Shown: positions 20,221 through 30,900 of the stretch, piece after piece
Layout of the letters: every line of letters starts with the position of its first letter
Numbering within the stretch: position 1 is the stretch's first letter
Assembly (NCBI RefSeq): GCF_000210295.1
Contig: NC_026740.1
Coordinates: 2,124,071 to 2,188,070, forward strand
Direction of reading: 5' to 3'
Length of the DNA stretch: 64,000 nt
DNA from: Trypanosoma brucei gambiense DAL972
Taxonomy: Eukaryota; Euglenozoa; Kinetoplastea; Trypanosomatida; Trypanosomatidae
The notes under the pieces: model-generated
The model's input: the letters and a program-made list of their open reading frames with translations, nothing else
What the model was told of the DNA's origin: nothing
Database searches by the model: none
Translations under genes and position numbers: made by a program

Positions 20221-23200
20221 CTACAATCGAAGGCGGTCAATATCCTCCTGCTTGAACTCCACGCGGCAGCGAAGAACACGGCGTTTCTCATCCGGCGTAA
20301 GCTCGTTGCCACCGTATATGAACCCCCCGCCCTGAAACGCCTTCTGGTCCTGTTTCTGCTCCGCCTCGCGTGGGTGATCCAAAAGTAGCAGCGCTGTCAT
20401 GTCCATCAATTGAATGAAAGGCTCCCGCAGCTGTTCCTCATGCGCTCGACCAGTAAAGAAGGTGCGGAATGTCCGCACCTCACGGTCCACCTGAAGTGCG
20501 CCATAGGCGCTGATGGACTTGCGGAGAAGCAACGAACGCGCCACCGATACGACACGCTTGACAAGGGCCAGTAGCAGCAAGTCGAAGGAGCGTGGGTCAA
20601 GATAGGTATCAAAGTGTGCTAAAGCAGCATCTGCTGCGGCGATGAACGCTTGCACCCATGGGTCGCTTAGTTCATATTGATAAAACACATCCTCTGTCAT
20701 TTCGTAAGAGAGTGTGGCAAATGGTTCGATATGCCGCGCGAGGTGCGCCTGATAACACCGTTCCGCATAGTCCTCTAGCTTTTGTTGCATTCCTGTGGAT
20801 AACTCACGGGCAGTGCCGTCCATATCATCAGCTTGTTCCGAGAAGCGTAGCACATCCTTTCCACTGAATTGCGAGCGCGAAAGCTGCCGCAACTCGTCTG
20901 CAAAGCGACGTATATATGTGATCGTACACTGTGTTGCCGCTGTCCAGCGCAGAATGCGAGTTGGGACAGTATACAGGTAGTTGTGCCCTTGCTGCTGCTG
21001 TGCCCGCTGTTGGTGCACTGTTTGAAGTTTTTGGAGCTGTGTGGTGTGGGGCAGTGTAGTATACCTGTTCAGAGTGGGGATTAGTTGGGACTGGACAAGT
21101 TCTCCGCAGGCAATGAAAACCGCCGAAATAATTTGCGTGGACTTTGTGTTCACAGCCCGATGCAAGGATATACGGAGAAAGTAGAAGACATCGTCTGGAA
21201 GTGTGATCGGCGCCAACTGTTGACTACTGGTGGAACTAAGAAAGTCTTCATCGATCACGGCAATCCCTGAGTTGTTCCCAGCACCACTTACGCTACTGCT
21301 CACAAGGGCACCAACCATACCACTGGCATCATTGCCACCGGTGTTGGCACTGCTTCCCGATGTTGTGGAATTATATATGGCCGCAGCCAATCCGGTCATC
21401 AAAGTTGCTGCTGCCTTGTTTGAGGTTGTGGATCCGTACCTCACCTGTTGCTTCGTGCTGTTATTGCCTGCAGTTACGGCAGCCGTAGTTGAAGGCATTG
21501 GGTGTTCGTGGCTGCTGGCATTAATGGCGTCTAACTGTATCTGCAGTACTTGGTGGAACGCGGCTTCAAAGTAATGCGTCTGAAGGGGAACAAAAATGGC
21601 AAGTATCTCTTGCACAGCAGTCATGAGAGGGTTATCCCGCGAGGACCACAGGGAGTCTGCCGATTGATTCATACCATCGTTTTGTTCTCGTGCTCCTCCC
21701 TCCTTCTCTCGCACCCGCTGAGTACACTCCTGCTGCTTGGACTGAGCAAAGGTCCAGTAAAGATGGTAGCAAGATACGAGATGGGACATCTCCTCCAATA
21801 TTTGATCTGTACGACGCGGATCCAGTGTTGTACCGCGACTTTGAAGGGCACGGGGTTGACGCGGTGAGGTGACAGCACTCCTGCCACTGTTATCATTACT
21901 TTCCCCACGAGGTGACGGAGAGTTATTCGTACAGTCTACCGCCTGCAGTACCTCCTGTCGCTTCTTCAGGAAGTCTTTTAGCACAGGCACACATTGACTT
22001 GTTGACCGGCTGTGTAGCTCCGTCAGAAGCAAGAGAAGTCCAGCATCCCCAAACGTTTCGAGAACAAACTCCTCCTCATTTTCGAAGGTTGCTACCACCA
22101 AGTCAAGCCCCGCAGAGACCAACGCTAAATGGCTCATGCCCGCTTCATTTGGGTCATCGATCTTTCGCAGTTCACGCTCAACCATCTTATTAAGTGCGAC
22201 AATGGTATGTTCGCACATCCACGAGCAGTACATGCAACAACACTCGTCGCGAAACCCGAGAAGCGTAAGCAGCCGCACAGTGTCCATTATTGTCTGCTTG
22301 TCGTTGACAACCTTTGCTGAGTAGAACCTCTTCATGAGTTTTTCGCGAACCGTCTGCCGGGCATTTACGATAATGCGATCCACCTCATCGTCAACCTCCC
22401 CGCGATTAGCGGTGACGTCGTTATCATTGTGTGCGGCTCTTCCACCGTATTCATCGAAACCACTGGAGCCCTTTTTCCAAGTACCCTTCTTCCTCATTTT
22501 TGCAGCTGCCTTTACCCGCGGTTCAGCCGCTGTTTCGTGGCCTCCAGCAGTCGATGAGGTGGAGGCGAGGACACCGCCCTCATCACCTATTCCCTGCGTT
22601 TGAAGCGTTTCCCCAACGGTTACTGCCGACACTGTCTCTTTTCTTTCTTCCATTTGTTCATCGGATGGTAATTTCACCGCCGGCTGCACTTCTTCCTCTT
22701 CCTCTTCTTCCTCCTCCACGCCGCTCACCACTTCCTCACCGTGTTCATCCTCTCCCTCCTCTTCACGTAGCAGAATGCGAGCTGACACACTGCGGCCACC
22801 CAATTTTCCGCTTGCCTCTTCGTACTTACGTATCAACTGCACAGCACTCTCCAATTCATCGCGATCGATCATGGTTTGCACCGCTATAACCGACCGTCTC
22901 ATCTCCTGCAGGGAGTCCGCAACCATTCGCGCGGCCCGCACGCGGCTAAGAAGGAAGTCTAACTGCTTCACCCGTCTGGAACTTGACTCCGCCAAAGAGG
23001 CACTTATAGCGATGTGTCGTGCGAGCCCAGCCCCGCGATCGGCAAACTGCGGAAGCAGACCACACGAGACAGCTTTGATTTCCTCGATACTGGATGAGAG
23101 GCTTCCGCCATCGGCTATAACACTGCGTGCGATATCCTGTGCAATGTGCTGGCGTTGCTCTGTGAGTTTTGCTACGCGCCGGAGCAAAAACTCCACGCGG

Positions 23201-23268
23201 TCATCAAGCGAATTCCACACCTGCTGGCTTTGCTGTTGTGGATGGGATTGGGATTGATGTTGCTCCAT
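20221..23268 (-). CDS. COG4: Conserved oligomeric Golgi complex subunit 4
   Basis: 1015 residues. COG4 is a lobe A subunit of the COG tethering complex, which guides retrograde vesicles at the Golgi. The N-terminal part carries the family's helical region, SSSRRVKQLDFLLSRVRAAR and SVIAVQTMIDRDELESAVQL, matching the human stretch around VRQLDLA and DGVQTALRSEDYEQA. The C-terminus ends DEKRRVLRCRVEFKQEDIDR plus LRL, nearly the same as the human COG4 ending. In between lie an acidic tract (about 180-200) and Ser/Thr/Ala-rich inserts (about 600-700), making it longer than animal COG4 (about 785). The longest frame starts with GTG at 23370; the first ATG is 23268, and the likely acceptor AG touches it. 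Confidence 0.88.
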   Translation of the reverse strand: MEQHQSQSHPQQQSQQVWNSLDDRVEFLLRRVAKLTEQRQHIAQDIARSVIADGGSLSSSIEEIKAVSCGLLPQFADRGAGLARHIAISASLAESSSRRVKQLDFLLSRVRAARMVADSLQEMRRSVIAVQTMIDRDELESAVQLIRKYEEASGKLGGRSVSARILLREEEGEDEHGEEVVSGVEEEEEEEEEVQPAVKLPSDEQMEERKETVSAVTVGETLQTQGIGDEGGVLASTSSTAGGHETAAEPRVKAAAKMRKKGTWKKGSSGFDEYGGRAAHNDNDVTANRGEVDDEVDRIIVNARQTVREKLMKRFYSAKVVNDKQTIMDTVRLLTLLGFRDECCCMYCSWMCEHTIVALNKMVERELRKIDDPNEAGMSHLALVSAGLDLVVATFENEEEFVLETFGDAGLLLLLTELHSRSTSQCVPVLKDFLKKRQEVLQAVDCTNNSPSPRGESNDNSGRSAVTSPRQPRALQSRGTTLDPRRTDQILEEMSHLVSCYHLYWTFAQSKQQECTQRVREKEGGAREQNDGMNQSADSLWSSRDNPLMTAVQEILAIFVPLQTHYFEAAFHQVLQIQLDAINASSHEHPMPSTTAAVTAGNNSTKQQVRYGSTTSNKAAATLMTGLAAAIYNSTTSGSSANTGGNDASGMVGALVSSSVSGAGNNSGIAVIDEDFLSSTSSQQLAPITLPDDVFYFLRISLHRAVNTKSTQIISAVFIACGELVQSQLIPTLNRYTTLPHTTQLQKLQTVHQQRAQQQQGHNYLYTVPTRILRWTAATQCTITYIRRFADELRQLSRSQFSGKDVLRFSEQADDMDGTARELSTGMQQKLEDYAERCYQAHLARHIEPFATLSYEMTEDVFYQYELSDPWVQAFIAAADAALAHFDTYLDPRSFDLLLLALVKRVVSVARSLLLRKSISAYGALQVDREVRTFRTFFTGRAHEEQLREPFIQLMDMTALLLLDHPREAEQKQDQKAFQGGGFIYGGNELTPDEKRRVLRCRVEFKQEDIDRLRL

Positions 23269-23270
23269 CT
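23269..23270 (-). promoter_or_regulatory. Probable spliced-leader acceptor directly abutting the COG4 ATG
   Basis: The minus strand reads a pyrimidine-rich tract, TTCTGTCTTTTCAG, followed at once by ATG. If used, the native 5' UTR has zero length and translation would start right after the spliced leader. Confidence 0.55.
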
Positions 23271-23818
23271 GAAAAGACAGAACGACAACCAACCTTCTTT
23301 CACTGTACCCCCCCCCCCGTTTTAATCGGTGCTCCTCTGAGTTTCTTCTTATGCTCGTAGGGTAGTACACGTAGCCGGACGTCCCCCGGTTTTTCCCCTT
23401 CCTACTAAGTTAGTGACGCAAAGCGATTGAAGGCATGAAGGGTGGAGTGAGAAAAACCATAGGAGCAAATAAAAGAAAATGCAATGATGGAAATATATGC
23501 AACGGAGGGGCGAGCAAAAAAAGTCAACTGTGTGCGCCACGCTCATAGTGCAAAAACCACATGACACTCCTATATACGCATCCTTCTTCTCCATTACTTT
23601 TCTTCCTTTTGATAAGAATGGTCAGAGGGAGGCGGTACGCATCAGGTTTCGGAAGCGCGGAGCGTAAGTACACCCACCATCAAAGTACTAAAATATGGTA
23701 CCTTCTGCGGCATATTGCCCGAAAAGAGTTCCGCACCCGCACCCGCACAGACGGGCGCACCCCGCTTTCCCTCTCCTTTTAGACAAATACCAGCTGGAAG
23801 GGGGAAAACGGTAATACG
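23271..23818. other. Intergenic spacer
   Basis: About 550 bases between the COG4 start and the helicase stop. It has a C run at 23310-23321 and no supported gene. Confidence 0.55.
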
Positions 23819-26800
23819 TTAAGTTGTGATGGTGCCATGCGGGGAGCGCTGAGCACACGCCTGCATGAGGGCTGCGAGCACGGAAGGAATCTGAATCTGA
23901 CGGCACTTTTGCTGTTGGATGATGTCGGAGCCGATCGCGGGTGTTGTGCAGTTTGCCTCAGCACAGCTTACGAGAAAAGCCCAGAGCGGCTGTAACACCG
24001 CCTCATCAGATTGAAACAGACTCCGTGCGTGGTTCGTAGCTTGCTTTCCCTCCGTGCGCTGCCGTGTCAGCGATTCCTCACCTTTTGCCCTCCCATTGCG
24101 TCCATACGGTCGGCCCTGGTCACCCCCGCCATCAACATTGCCATCTTCATCACTGTCGTTATATTCTCCATCGTCTTGTTGCAATTCCGGGAACAGATCT
24201 TCGGTGTCTGCGTCTGCTCTCGATCCTGTCAGCTCACACCGGTCCCGTTTCTGCGCCCGGGATTTTTCAGAGGACCATGTGTCAGTCACTGGTGACGCAT
24301 TTCCCAGCACAAAATCGTTACCACCACCGCTGCGTTGCTTATTCGTCCCGTCCCCACCGATACTGAAGCCACTTTTATTGCCTTTACGGGAAAGGTGTTG
24401 CTGTGCCCTCTGAACAAGTGCTAACGGAAGCGCTACAAGGGACACCGCCACGCCACTTGCACCTGCGCGACCTGTACGCCCCACACGATGGATATACCTC
24501 TGTACCGCCCCCTCTTCACCGTCACTTCGACTGGCATTATCACTGCTCAAAGCTTGAACTACGGAGGGCATATCGTAATTTATCACCAACATGACGTTTG
24601 GCACGTCCAGACCGCGGGCTAACAAGTCGGTTGTGATCAATACCCGCCGCCCCCCGCTTCGAAAAGCGTCGACGAGACGCTGCCGCTGCACCTGCGACTG
24701 CTCTGAGTGGACGACTGCCACGGAGCGCAGATTGTCAAAAGGCGATGAGGACTGGCCATGCCGAGGCAACCGCTGAGTCTTGTGTGCCTGAAGTGCTTTC
24801 GGTGTCTCACCAACGAGGGTTTCTAGTGGGAAGGTGTCCGCCAAATTCATGAGCCGTGAAGCCTCAGCACTCAACTCGTTACCTAGGGCATCGCACGTCC
24901 GTTTCTCATTGGCAAACACCACAATGGGTGGCGTGGCGTACACCAAGTAATTAACAAGACGGGAAAACTTTACAGGGTGTACCAATGGGTTCCTACGCCT
25001 CTCACTTACCTGTGGTCCCCCTTTCCCATTTTTCTTACCTTCCGTTGCCGGAGCTTTTCTTCCATCATCTCCTTTCACTTCCTTATTTCCCTCTTTGTCA
25101 TGGAACTCCACCGTCGACGACGTATCCGGGACACTCGGCACCACTTCAAACGCTTGCACGATGGTGGAGCAGCTGTGCGGCACACGCACCACGACGTATC
25201 CATCGAGTGAAAAATACTTATTTGCAATCCCCTCGCACACACTACCAAGTGTTGCGGTGAACATGAGAGTTTGCCGCGGCCGCGGACAACGCTCTAACAC
25301 AGCAATAAGACTCTGTTGTTGCTGCTGTTCAATGAGCATGCGATCCGCCTCATCCATCACAACGATGCCTACACTTCCAAGTGCCAATAGACGCTGCAGT
25401 AGCAATGCCTCGAGCTGTCCCACAGTTCCGATCACAACATGAGCCCCGGCTAGTAGTTCCTCGTACTGTGCATCTGCCCGCTCGCCCCCAACAATCTTCA
25501 CAACACGTATTTCATCCAGTGCATTATATGGTGGGTCGTTGCTCCGCTTCCCTTCAGTGGAAGGCACGACAACGGGGCGCTCGTGCTGCAGCAGCGACTT
25601 CATTTCGTTGTCTGGAATTCCGCTCACCAACTGTTGTGCCTCTCGCGTTATTTGATCAGCCAACTCACGTGTGGGAACCACCACGAGCGCCAGCGGACCC
25701 TGGGATGCAAATCGATCCTCGTCACATTTCCTAAAAGCGCTGCTGTTACCACCGTCGTCACCTGTCTTCCCGCTGCGGTCACCTTTGAGCCGCGACGGGG
25801 GAGACACAATTGTCGCGAGCAATGGAATGAGGTAAGCAGCTGTTTTCCCGCTTCCCGTCTCAGCTACAGCAAGTACATCGATCCGTCCGCTTCCCAATGG
25901 TGGGGATGCGTCAACATCGACACCAGAAGGTGCCAGGGCTACCGGGACGCACTGCGACTGAATGGGTGTTGGCAGAAGGAATCGCCGAGCCACCACCGTA
26001 CCAAGTGCCAAAGGCAGACGGGCTTCCTCCCAGCAGCGTATGGGTTGTAATGCTTCACTATTGAAAGCGGTGGCTAAAGAATTTCTAGCACCAGCACCAC
26101 CGCTGTTGTTGATATTGCCAGTGACGGAGGAACCGTGGCGGCGGCGAGCCACAACTTCTATGCGAATGCCTATCTGTTGACGGAAGACGTCCCACCCAGT
26201 AGATGTCATCGCCTTTAGTGGTCGTTTGCTCCAATGCAAACCGACTTGCACTTCTTGACGGAACATGTTTTCTTCGGTACTCCCTTTACTAACGGTGTTG
26301 CTGCCGCTGCTGCTGCTGCAGTGGCGTTCCTCGCCATAACCTCCGTGAATGGCTGTCGGCACCGAGGAAGTAATTGTTTTACCGCTCATTCCAGTGCCTG
26401 ACTGCAGCTGGGATTGCTGCTGTCGACGAAGTTTGCGAAGAAGAAGAGGGTCACGCGGAATTACACCCCTACGCGCCGCTGCTGCCGGTACGCCTGCGGT
26501 TTCCAGCAGTGTTGTCGATACCTTTACGGCAGGTGTCGCATTTGTTCCCGCCACGGCAGATGTTTTTCCCTCGTTATTCCTTCCTTCGCGGCCAATATTG
26601 TGAGGATGCGGCCCGTCACCATCGTTGCTCTTACGGGCAGCCTCTTCTCGTGCGTAGTTAACCACTGCCCTGTAAATGGCTGAGTTCTCAATGACTGAAG
26701 GAGGCATTAATGAATTTTGTGAGTGTTTTCCCTCCCCGCATCCGAGTGCGACAGGAAGAAGTTGCTTCTCCACCAGGTGAAGGAATGCTATATTTACATC

Positions 26801-26869
26801 ACCTGTTGGACCGTCGTACGACCTGATTGCAGGACTGGCGCCGCCAGTATTATTGTTGCATGCGTTCAT
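23819..26869 (-). CDS. DEAD-box RNA helicase, Prp28-like
   Basis: 1016 residues. ATP-dependent RNA helicase with all core motifs: Q motif (PIRCWEEARLP, then FLLPTPIQSQ), motif I AETGSGKT (about 335), PTRELADQI, TVGQLEALL, DEAD (about 506), TATLG in place of SAT, VVFANEKRTCDAL, LITTDLLARGLDVPNV and YIHRVGRTGRAG (about 796). The motif I context AVAETGSGKTAAYLIPLL and the phrases DEADRM and NYDM match Prp28/DDX23, the helicase that swaps U1 for U6 at the 5' splice site. Non-conserved inserts and a 200-residue C-terminal tail make it larger than usual. The start is the ATG at 26869. An earlier ATG (26959) precedes the acceptor, and its hydrophobic N-terminus is only the translated pyrimidine tract. 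DEAD-box class is certain; the Prp28 link is moderate. Confidence 0.85.
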   Translation of the reverse strand: MNACNNNTGGASPAIRSYDGPTGDVNIAFLHLVEKQLLPVALGCGEGKHSQNSLMPPSVIENSAIYRAVVNYAREEAARKSNDGDGPHPHNIGREGRNNEGKTSAVAGTNATPAVKVSTTLLETAGVPAAAARRGVIPRDPLLLRKLRRQQQSQLQSGTGMSGKTITSSVPTAIHGGYGEERHCSSSSGSNTVSKGSTEENMFRQEVQVGLHWSKRPLKAMTSTGWDVFRQQIGIRIEVVARRRHGSSVTGNINNSGGAGARNSLATAFNSEALQPIRCWEEARLPLALGTVVARRFLLPTPIQSQCVPVALAPSGVDVDASPPLGSGRIDVLAVAETGSGKTAAYLIPLLATIVSPPSRLKGDRSGKTGDDGGNSSAFRKCDEDRFASQGPLALVVVPTRELADQITREAQQLVSGIPDNEMKSLLQHERPVVVPSTEGKRSNDPPYNALDEIRVVKIVGGERADAQYEELLAGAHVVIGTVGQLEALLLQRLLALGSVGIVVMDEADRMLIEQQQQQSLIAVLERCPRPRQTLMFTATLGSVCEGIANKYFSLDGYVVVRVPHSCSTIVQAFEVVPSVPDTSSTVEFHDKEGNKEVKGDDGRKAPATEGKKNGKGGPQVSERRRNPLVHPVKFSRLVNYLVYATPPIVVFANEKRTCDALGNELSAEASRLMNLADTFPLETLVGETPKALQAHKTQRLPRHGQSSSPFDNLRSVAVVHSEQSQVQRQRLVDAFRSGGRRVLITTDLLARGLDVPNVMLVINYDMPSVVQALSSDNASRSDGEEGAVQRYIHRVGRTGRAGASGVAVSLVALPLALVQRAQQHLSRKGNKSGFSIGGDGTNKQRSGGGNDFVLGNASPVTDTWSSEKSRAQKRDRCELTGSRADADTEDLFPELQQDDGEYNDSDEDGNVDGGGDQGRPYGRNGRAKGEESLTRQRTEGKQATNHARSLFQSDEAVLQPLWAFLVSCAEANCTTPAIGSDIIQQQKCRQIQIPSVLAALMQACAQRSPHGTITT

Positions 26870-26900
26870 GCCGCTTGTTTTATTTTTTCTTGTGCTTGGG

Positions 26901-26902
26901 CT
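26901..26902 (-). promoter_or_regulatory. Probable spliced-leader acceptor (AG), DEAD-box helicase gene
   Basis: First AG after a strong minus-strand tract with a run of T (26931-26942). It excludes the upstream ATG at 26959 and leaves a 5' UTR of about 31 nt before the start at 26869. Confidence 0.6.
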
Positions 26903-27251
26903 TGTGCGGAGGGTTGATAACGGGATTAACAAAAAAAAAAAAGGAAAGAGCAACCACATCACAGCGCACTAACAAGACAAACATCCCGAAAGAGAAAATG
27001 TGTGAAACACGTTTAGCGGGCCACAGTTCAGTTCCACTGCAATGGCAGTGTGGAAAGTGGTCAAGACATTCAGGTAAGGCAGGAGGAGTGTAGGTGGAAG
27101 AAGAAGAAGTGAATGTCAACAAACAGGGGCAATTAACGAACAACTGAACTGAAAGAAGAAATGAAAAAAAAAAATGCGTACCTTCCAGTCCGCTCACGGA
27201 ACTGCCATTAAGAAGCAGACAAAAATCAAAAAAGGAAACAACCACCCGAAG

Positions 27252-27360
<109 letters not shown>

Positions 27361-28234
27361 ATGCCATTTCCCACCAAACAAACGGCCCTTTTCTCGTGTG
27401 ACGACTGGAGTTGCACGACACTTTGAACGAAGTGGGAGTGCAGAGCCGCTAAACATGCGCAGGTGACGGCGGACCGTCTGCTTACCCACTTGATAATATG
27501 TATATCATGTACCCTCTTCATTCCCTTGTAATAAATAATATCAAAAATAATAATAATATAAAACAAGAAACGCTGAATATTCCTTATTTTTTCCCCTCTT
27601 TCGCTGCGCTTCCCACAGCACGAAGAAAGCAAGAGAGAAATAAAGCGTACCAACAACAACAACAAAAAGCCCTTTTGCATCGAGCCGGTCGGAGGCGCCA
27701 GCAGCAACCTATTTTCCCTCTTCCTCTTCCTCTTCCTCCTCTTACGATCTCGCCTCTGTGCTAGCCACCGTCCATTCCCTTTTGCGAAAAAAGAAAAACA
27801 ATTATCGTTTGCCCACTTTGCTTATCACATTTTTTTTTTTGCTTCCCCAACCTCTTCCACAATTTTGGCTGCTTCGTTTTCGTTCCCTCTGCTGTAACCA
27901 GAGAAGAGGGAAACAAATACACAAGTAATAACAGTTAAACGCCCGCATGCCATAATCAAGCCATATACAAACCAGTCACGGGTGAAGAAAAAGGTAGACA
28001 AACGACAACATCTTCACATGACCAGTGACATTTAGGAGCACCAGCAGAACAAAGAGAAAAAGGTTAAAATTGACATAAATACAAAAAAAAAACAACTACA
28101 ACAACAAAAAAACAGCACAACACCAACACCAAAGAAGGGGAAGGGGAAGGGTAGCAATGTGGAAAGAGTCCCAATAGGCACGCCCGTAATATAAAGCAGG
28201 AAGACGGTCCACAATGCAGATGTGCGGCTATCGC

Positions 28235-28256
28235 ATATATATATATATATATATAT
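28235..28256. repeat. (AT)11 microsatellite
   Basis: Eleven AT units in the same long spacer, followed by imperfect TA-rich sequence. Confidence 0.95.
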
Positions 28257-29455
28257 GTAATGCATACATCTACACATACATATGTCGGAAGAATGTAAGC
28301 AAAGTTGGAAGATATAGGGTAGAAAGACCGCTTCCAGGCTGTCAGCCACTAGTTTATGCACATGCACACGCAGCAAATTTTCAGAGAGAAGGTAGAAACC
28401 CGTTGATGAGGGGCTAAACGTGTTAGGGTAACGGAAGATCACGCCAAGTGTCGTAAAGCGCGGAAAGAAAAAATAAGAATCTGGAGCTTTACAGTTCAAA
28501 GTGGTCCCAGCCTACTTTTAATATGCCGCAACCGACCGTCATGGTCGAGTTTCCACAACATCACCACCATCCATAAACTCTCCGTTTTTTTCTTTGCTTC
28601 TTGTTACCCGCTCCTTTTCTTATTCTTCTCATCATATCGGTTTGAATTCCCAACACATCCCCCTTTGACGCCATGTAAGTTATTTCTTTTTTTTATACTT
28701 CAAGCACCCGCGTCTCTCCCCCCTCCATTTTCCTTTTTTCCCTTCTTTCACATCTTTGGGCGTGCACGACGCGACCTCAGTGACACGCAAAAAAAAAAAA
28801 GGCAAAAACTTCCAGCATGTCTCATAACAACATGCGTATGGACAAGCAAGAGGACGAGCTAAATTCGACTCTCCCCCTCCCACCTCTCAAAAAAAAAAAA
28901 AACACTAAACACTACACAAATACAATCATATAAGCACGTAACCACACATAAATAAATATATTTATGTTCATGTGAATATAAGTAATAACAGCGTAACAAA
29001 AAATGAATAAGTGTGCGCAACCGAGGTGGAAAACGGGGGGGGGGGTTGTACACCGTAGAAAATGAGCATCCTACCTCTTGAAAGAGAGTGTAACACCGCT
29101 TTTCGTCTCCCTGTTTTTATAAATGCAAACGCTGCACGACCCCCTTGTCTGCGATTCCCGTTCGCACTAACAGCTTTGGGTCCCTGCAGCTATGATGAGG
29201 TCTTTGCTTATTCCCTCTATGTGCAAGCTCTATAGTTCCACTTCGACTTCTCACTGCTTCTTCGCGCTTTCTCTCTCTCTATCTCGTTCTCCTCTTTTAA
29301 AGACCCTCTATCTTTACGCATGTGTATGTGTGCGGTACGCCTGCCCCCATTTTTTAAAAATAACTTCTATTATTTCTGTTTCCTCCTTTTCACCGCTCTT
29401 ACCTCTCTCTATTTGTACCCATCTCGGTGGACATATGTGATCAGCGCTCCGAACG

Positions 29456-30683
29456 CTACACTTCATTCAGCATCCTATCGATGTCCTGAGGGTTAAGGAA
29501 GCCCGTGCTGTTCATTGTACTGTTATTGGTTTCGCTGCGCCCCCGACGACTGTGGCGTCGCCCACCCTCGCCACCGCTTTGGTCATCCCAGTCATTAAAA
29601 TCTCCACTACGAGCATTACGGCTGCCATCGCGGTGGCCCCTCCGACGGCTGCGGCTGCGGCGCCCGCGGTCCGCTTGAATATCAGCTTCGTCCTCACCCG
29701 TAACAGAGCGCCCCGGTGAAGTTCCAAAGCCGGAGGGTTCCATGGTTTCTCCCGTCTCCGCCCCGCCGCGGCTATGACTGCGGTCACCCCTCCGTCTGCT
29801 GTGATCCCTGCGGCGACGGCGACTGCGCTCATGCACTTCCCCTCCCTCAGCCTCGTCACCCGTCATACTGCTCTGCATCATTCGCTGCTGCTGTTGTAGT
29901 TGTTGCTGCACATGTTGTTGTTGTTGCTGTTGTAGCTGTTGCCCGTGGGGCTGCATTTGCCCCGGGCTCATGGGTACCTGTGGGTACGAACCGGGTTGGG
30001 CCCCGGCGGCCCAGTTAGAGGCATACCGAAGGCTCGGCATGGATGGATCACGATCAATCGTGCTTTCGTCAACACATGAAGCGAAAAATGGTTTGCCCGT
30101 TCCGGTGAGCAGCCGCCATTGGCTGTCTGAGAAGCCGAGCCGCCTTGTATCCACAAAATCCATAAAGAACATGTCGAGGCGGATGCAGCCCGGCATCTCA
30201 TCTAGGGGAACATCCGGTCGCAAGTTACCAAGCCCGGGATTACACATAGTTCTGTAGATGAGCCAAGGTATGATGAGCACAAACCACAACGCAATCTCAA
30301 TCAGAATGTTTGAAATTGGCCACGCAAGGTAGATCGTCACACAGACGACTGTTGCGATAAACCGCTGATGGAATGCTGTGAGGAACTGCTGTAGCTCGCC
30401 ACTTGCCCTGTCTCTATATTGCTGCGACTGTGCCATGTAGGATGCCATTAGCGTGTACGTCCACGTAACCACAGCAAAACCCATTACGAACCATGCGCAA
30501 CGCATGGTCTCATAGAAGGGTGTGCCATAGACTTGTATGGGATCAGCTGCACCCGTTCTCGGTGACATCTGCAACCCGGGCTGCATCTGGGTATTTTGAC
30601 TGCCTTGTTGTGAGTCGTTAATGGTGGCGTCCAGCTGCCCTTTCACGCTTGGATAGCCCACTGCTGACCCTTGGTGACCCCAT
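29456..30683 (-). CDS. C-terminal part of multi-pass membrane protein, cut by gap
   Basis: Partial frame that enters the 100-N gap at its N-terminal side. It encodes TM segments around FVMGFAVVTWTYTLMASY and FVLIIPWLIYRTM, a glutamine-rich stretch and a long Arg/Ser/Gly-rich tail with many RRR and SRR motifs, ending at 29456. Its first 980 bases repeat the sequence 1185 bases to the right almost perfectly. The most economical reading is that this and the frame starting at 32794 are one gene of about 717 residues, artificially doubled at the gap. A one-C deletion next to the Ns supports low quality there. No family is recognised. Confidence 0.75.
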
Positions 30684-30783
30684 NNNNNNNNNNNNNNNNN
30701 NNNNNNNNNNNNNNNNNNNNNNNNNNNNNNNNNNNNNNNNNNNNNNNNNNNNNNNNNNNNNNNNNNNNNNNNNNNNNNNNNNN
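30684..30783. other. Assembly gap (100 N)
   Basis: A run of 100 N, a conventional length for a gap of unknown size, inside a duplicated coding region. Confidence 0.99.
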
Positions 30784-30900
30784 AAATTTCCCATAGGAGA
30801 ATTAGGGGGGCCATTGGGGGGGCCCTTCAAAGGGTTGGGGTGGGGGCCCCGCGGTTCGCTGAATTTTAAGTTTTGTCTCCCCGTAACCAGAGCGCCCCGG
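30784..30900. other. Probably low-quality sequence at gap edge
   Basis: The first 80 or so bases after the gap match nothing in the left copy and are full of G-run expansions. Identity to the left copy then rises gradually from about 30880 to 31020, the pattern of a decaying read end. Confidence 0.65.

Noticed and set aside
26870..26959. Signal-anchor-like hydrophobic N-terminus on the DEAD-box helicase
   Set aside because: It is the translation of the T-rich tract upstream of the acceptor at 26901-26902. The real start is the ATG at 26869.
28032..28499. 155-residue Phe/Cys-rich minus-strand frame that looks like a membrane protein
   Set aside because: Composition comes from T-rich UTR sequence and an AT repeat. 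No conserved motif is seen.
30784..30880. Unique sequence right of the N gap, possibly a different gene end
   Set aside because: G-run expansions and gradual loss of identity to the other copy point to poor base calls.
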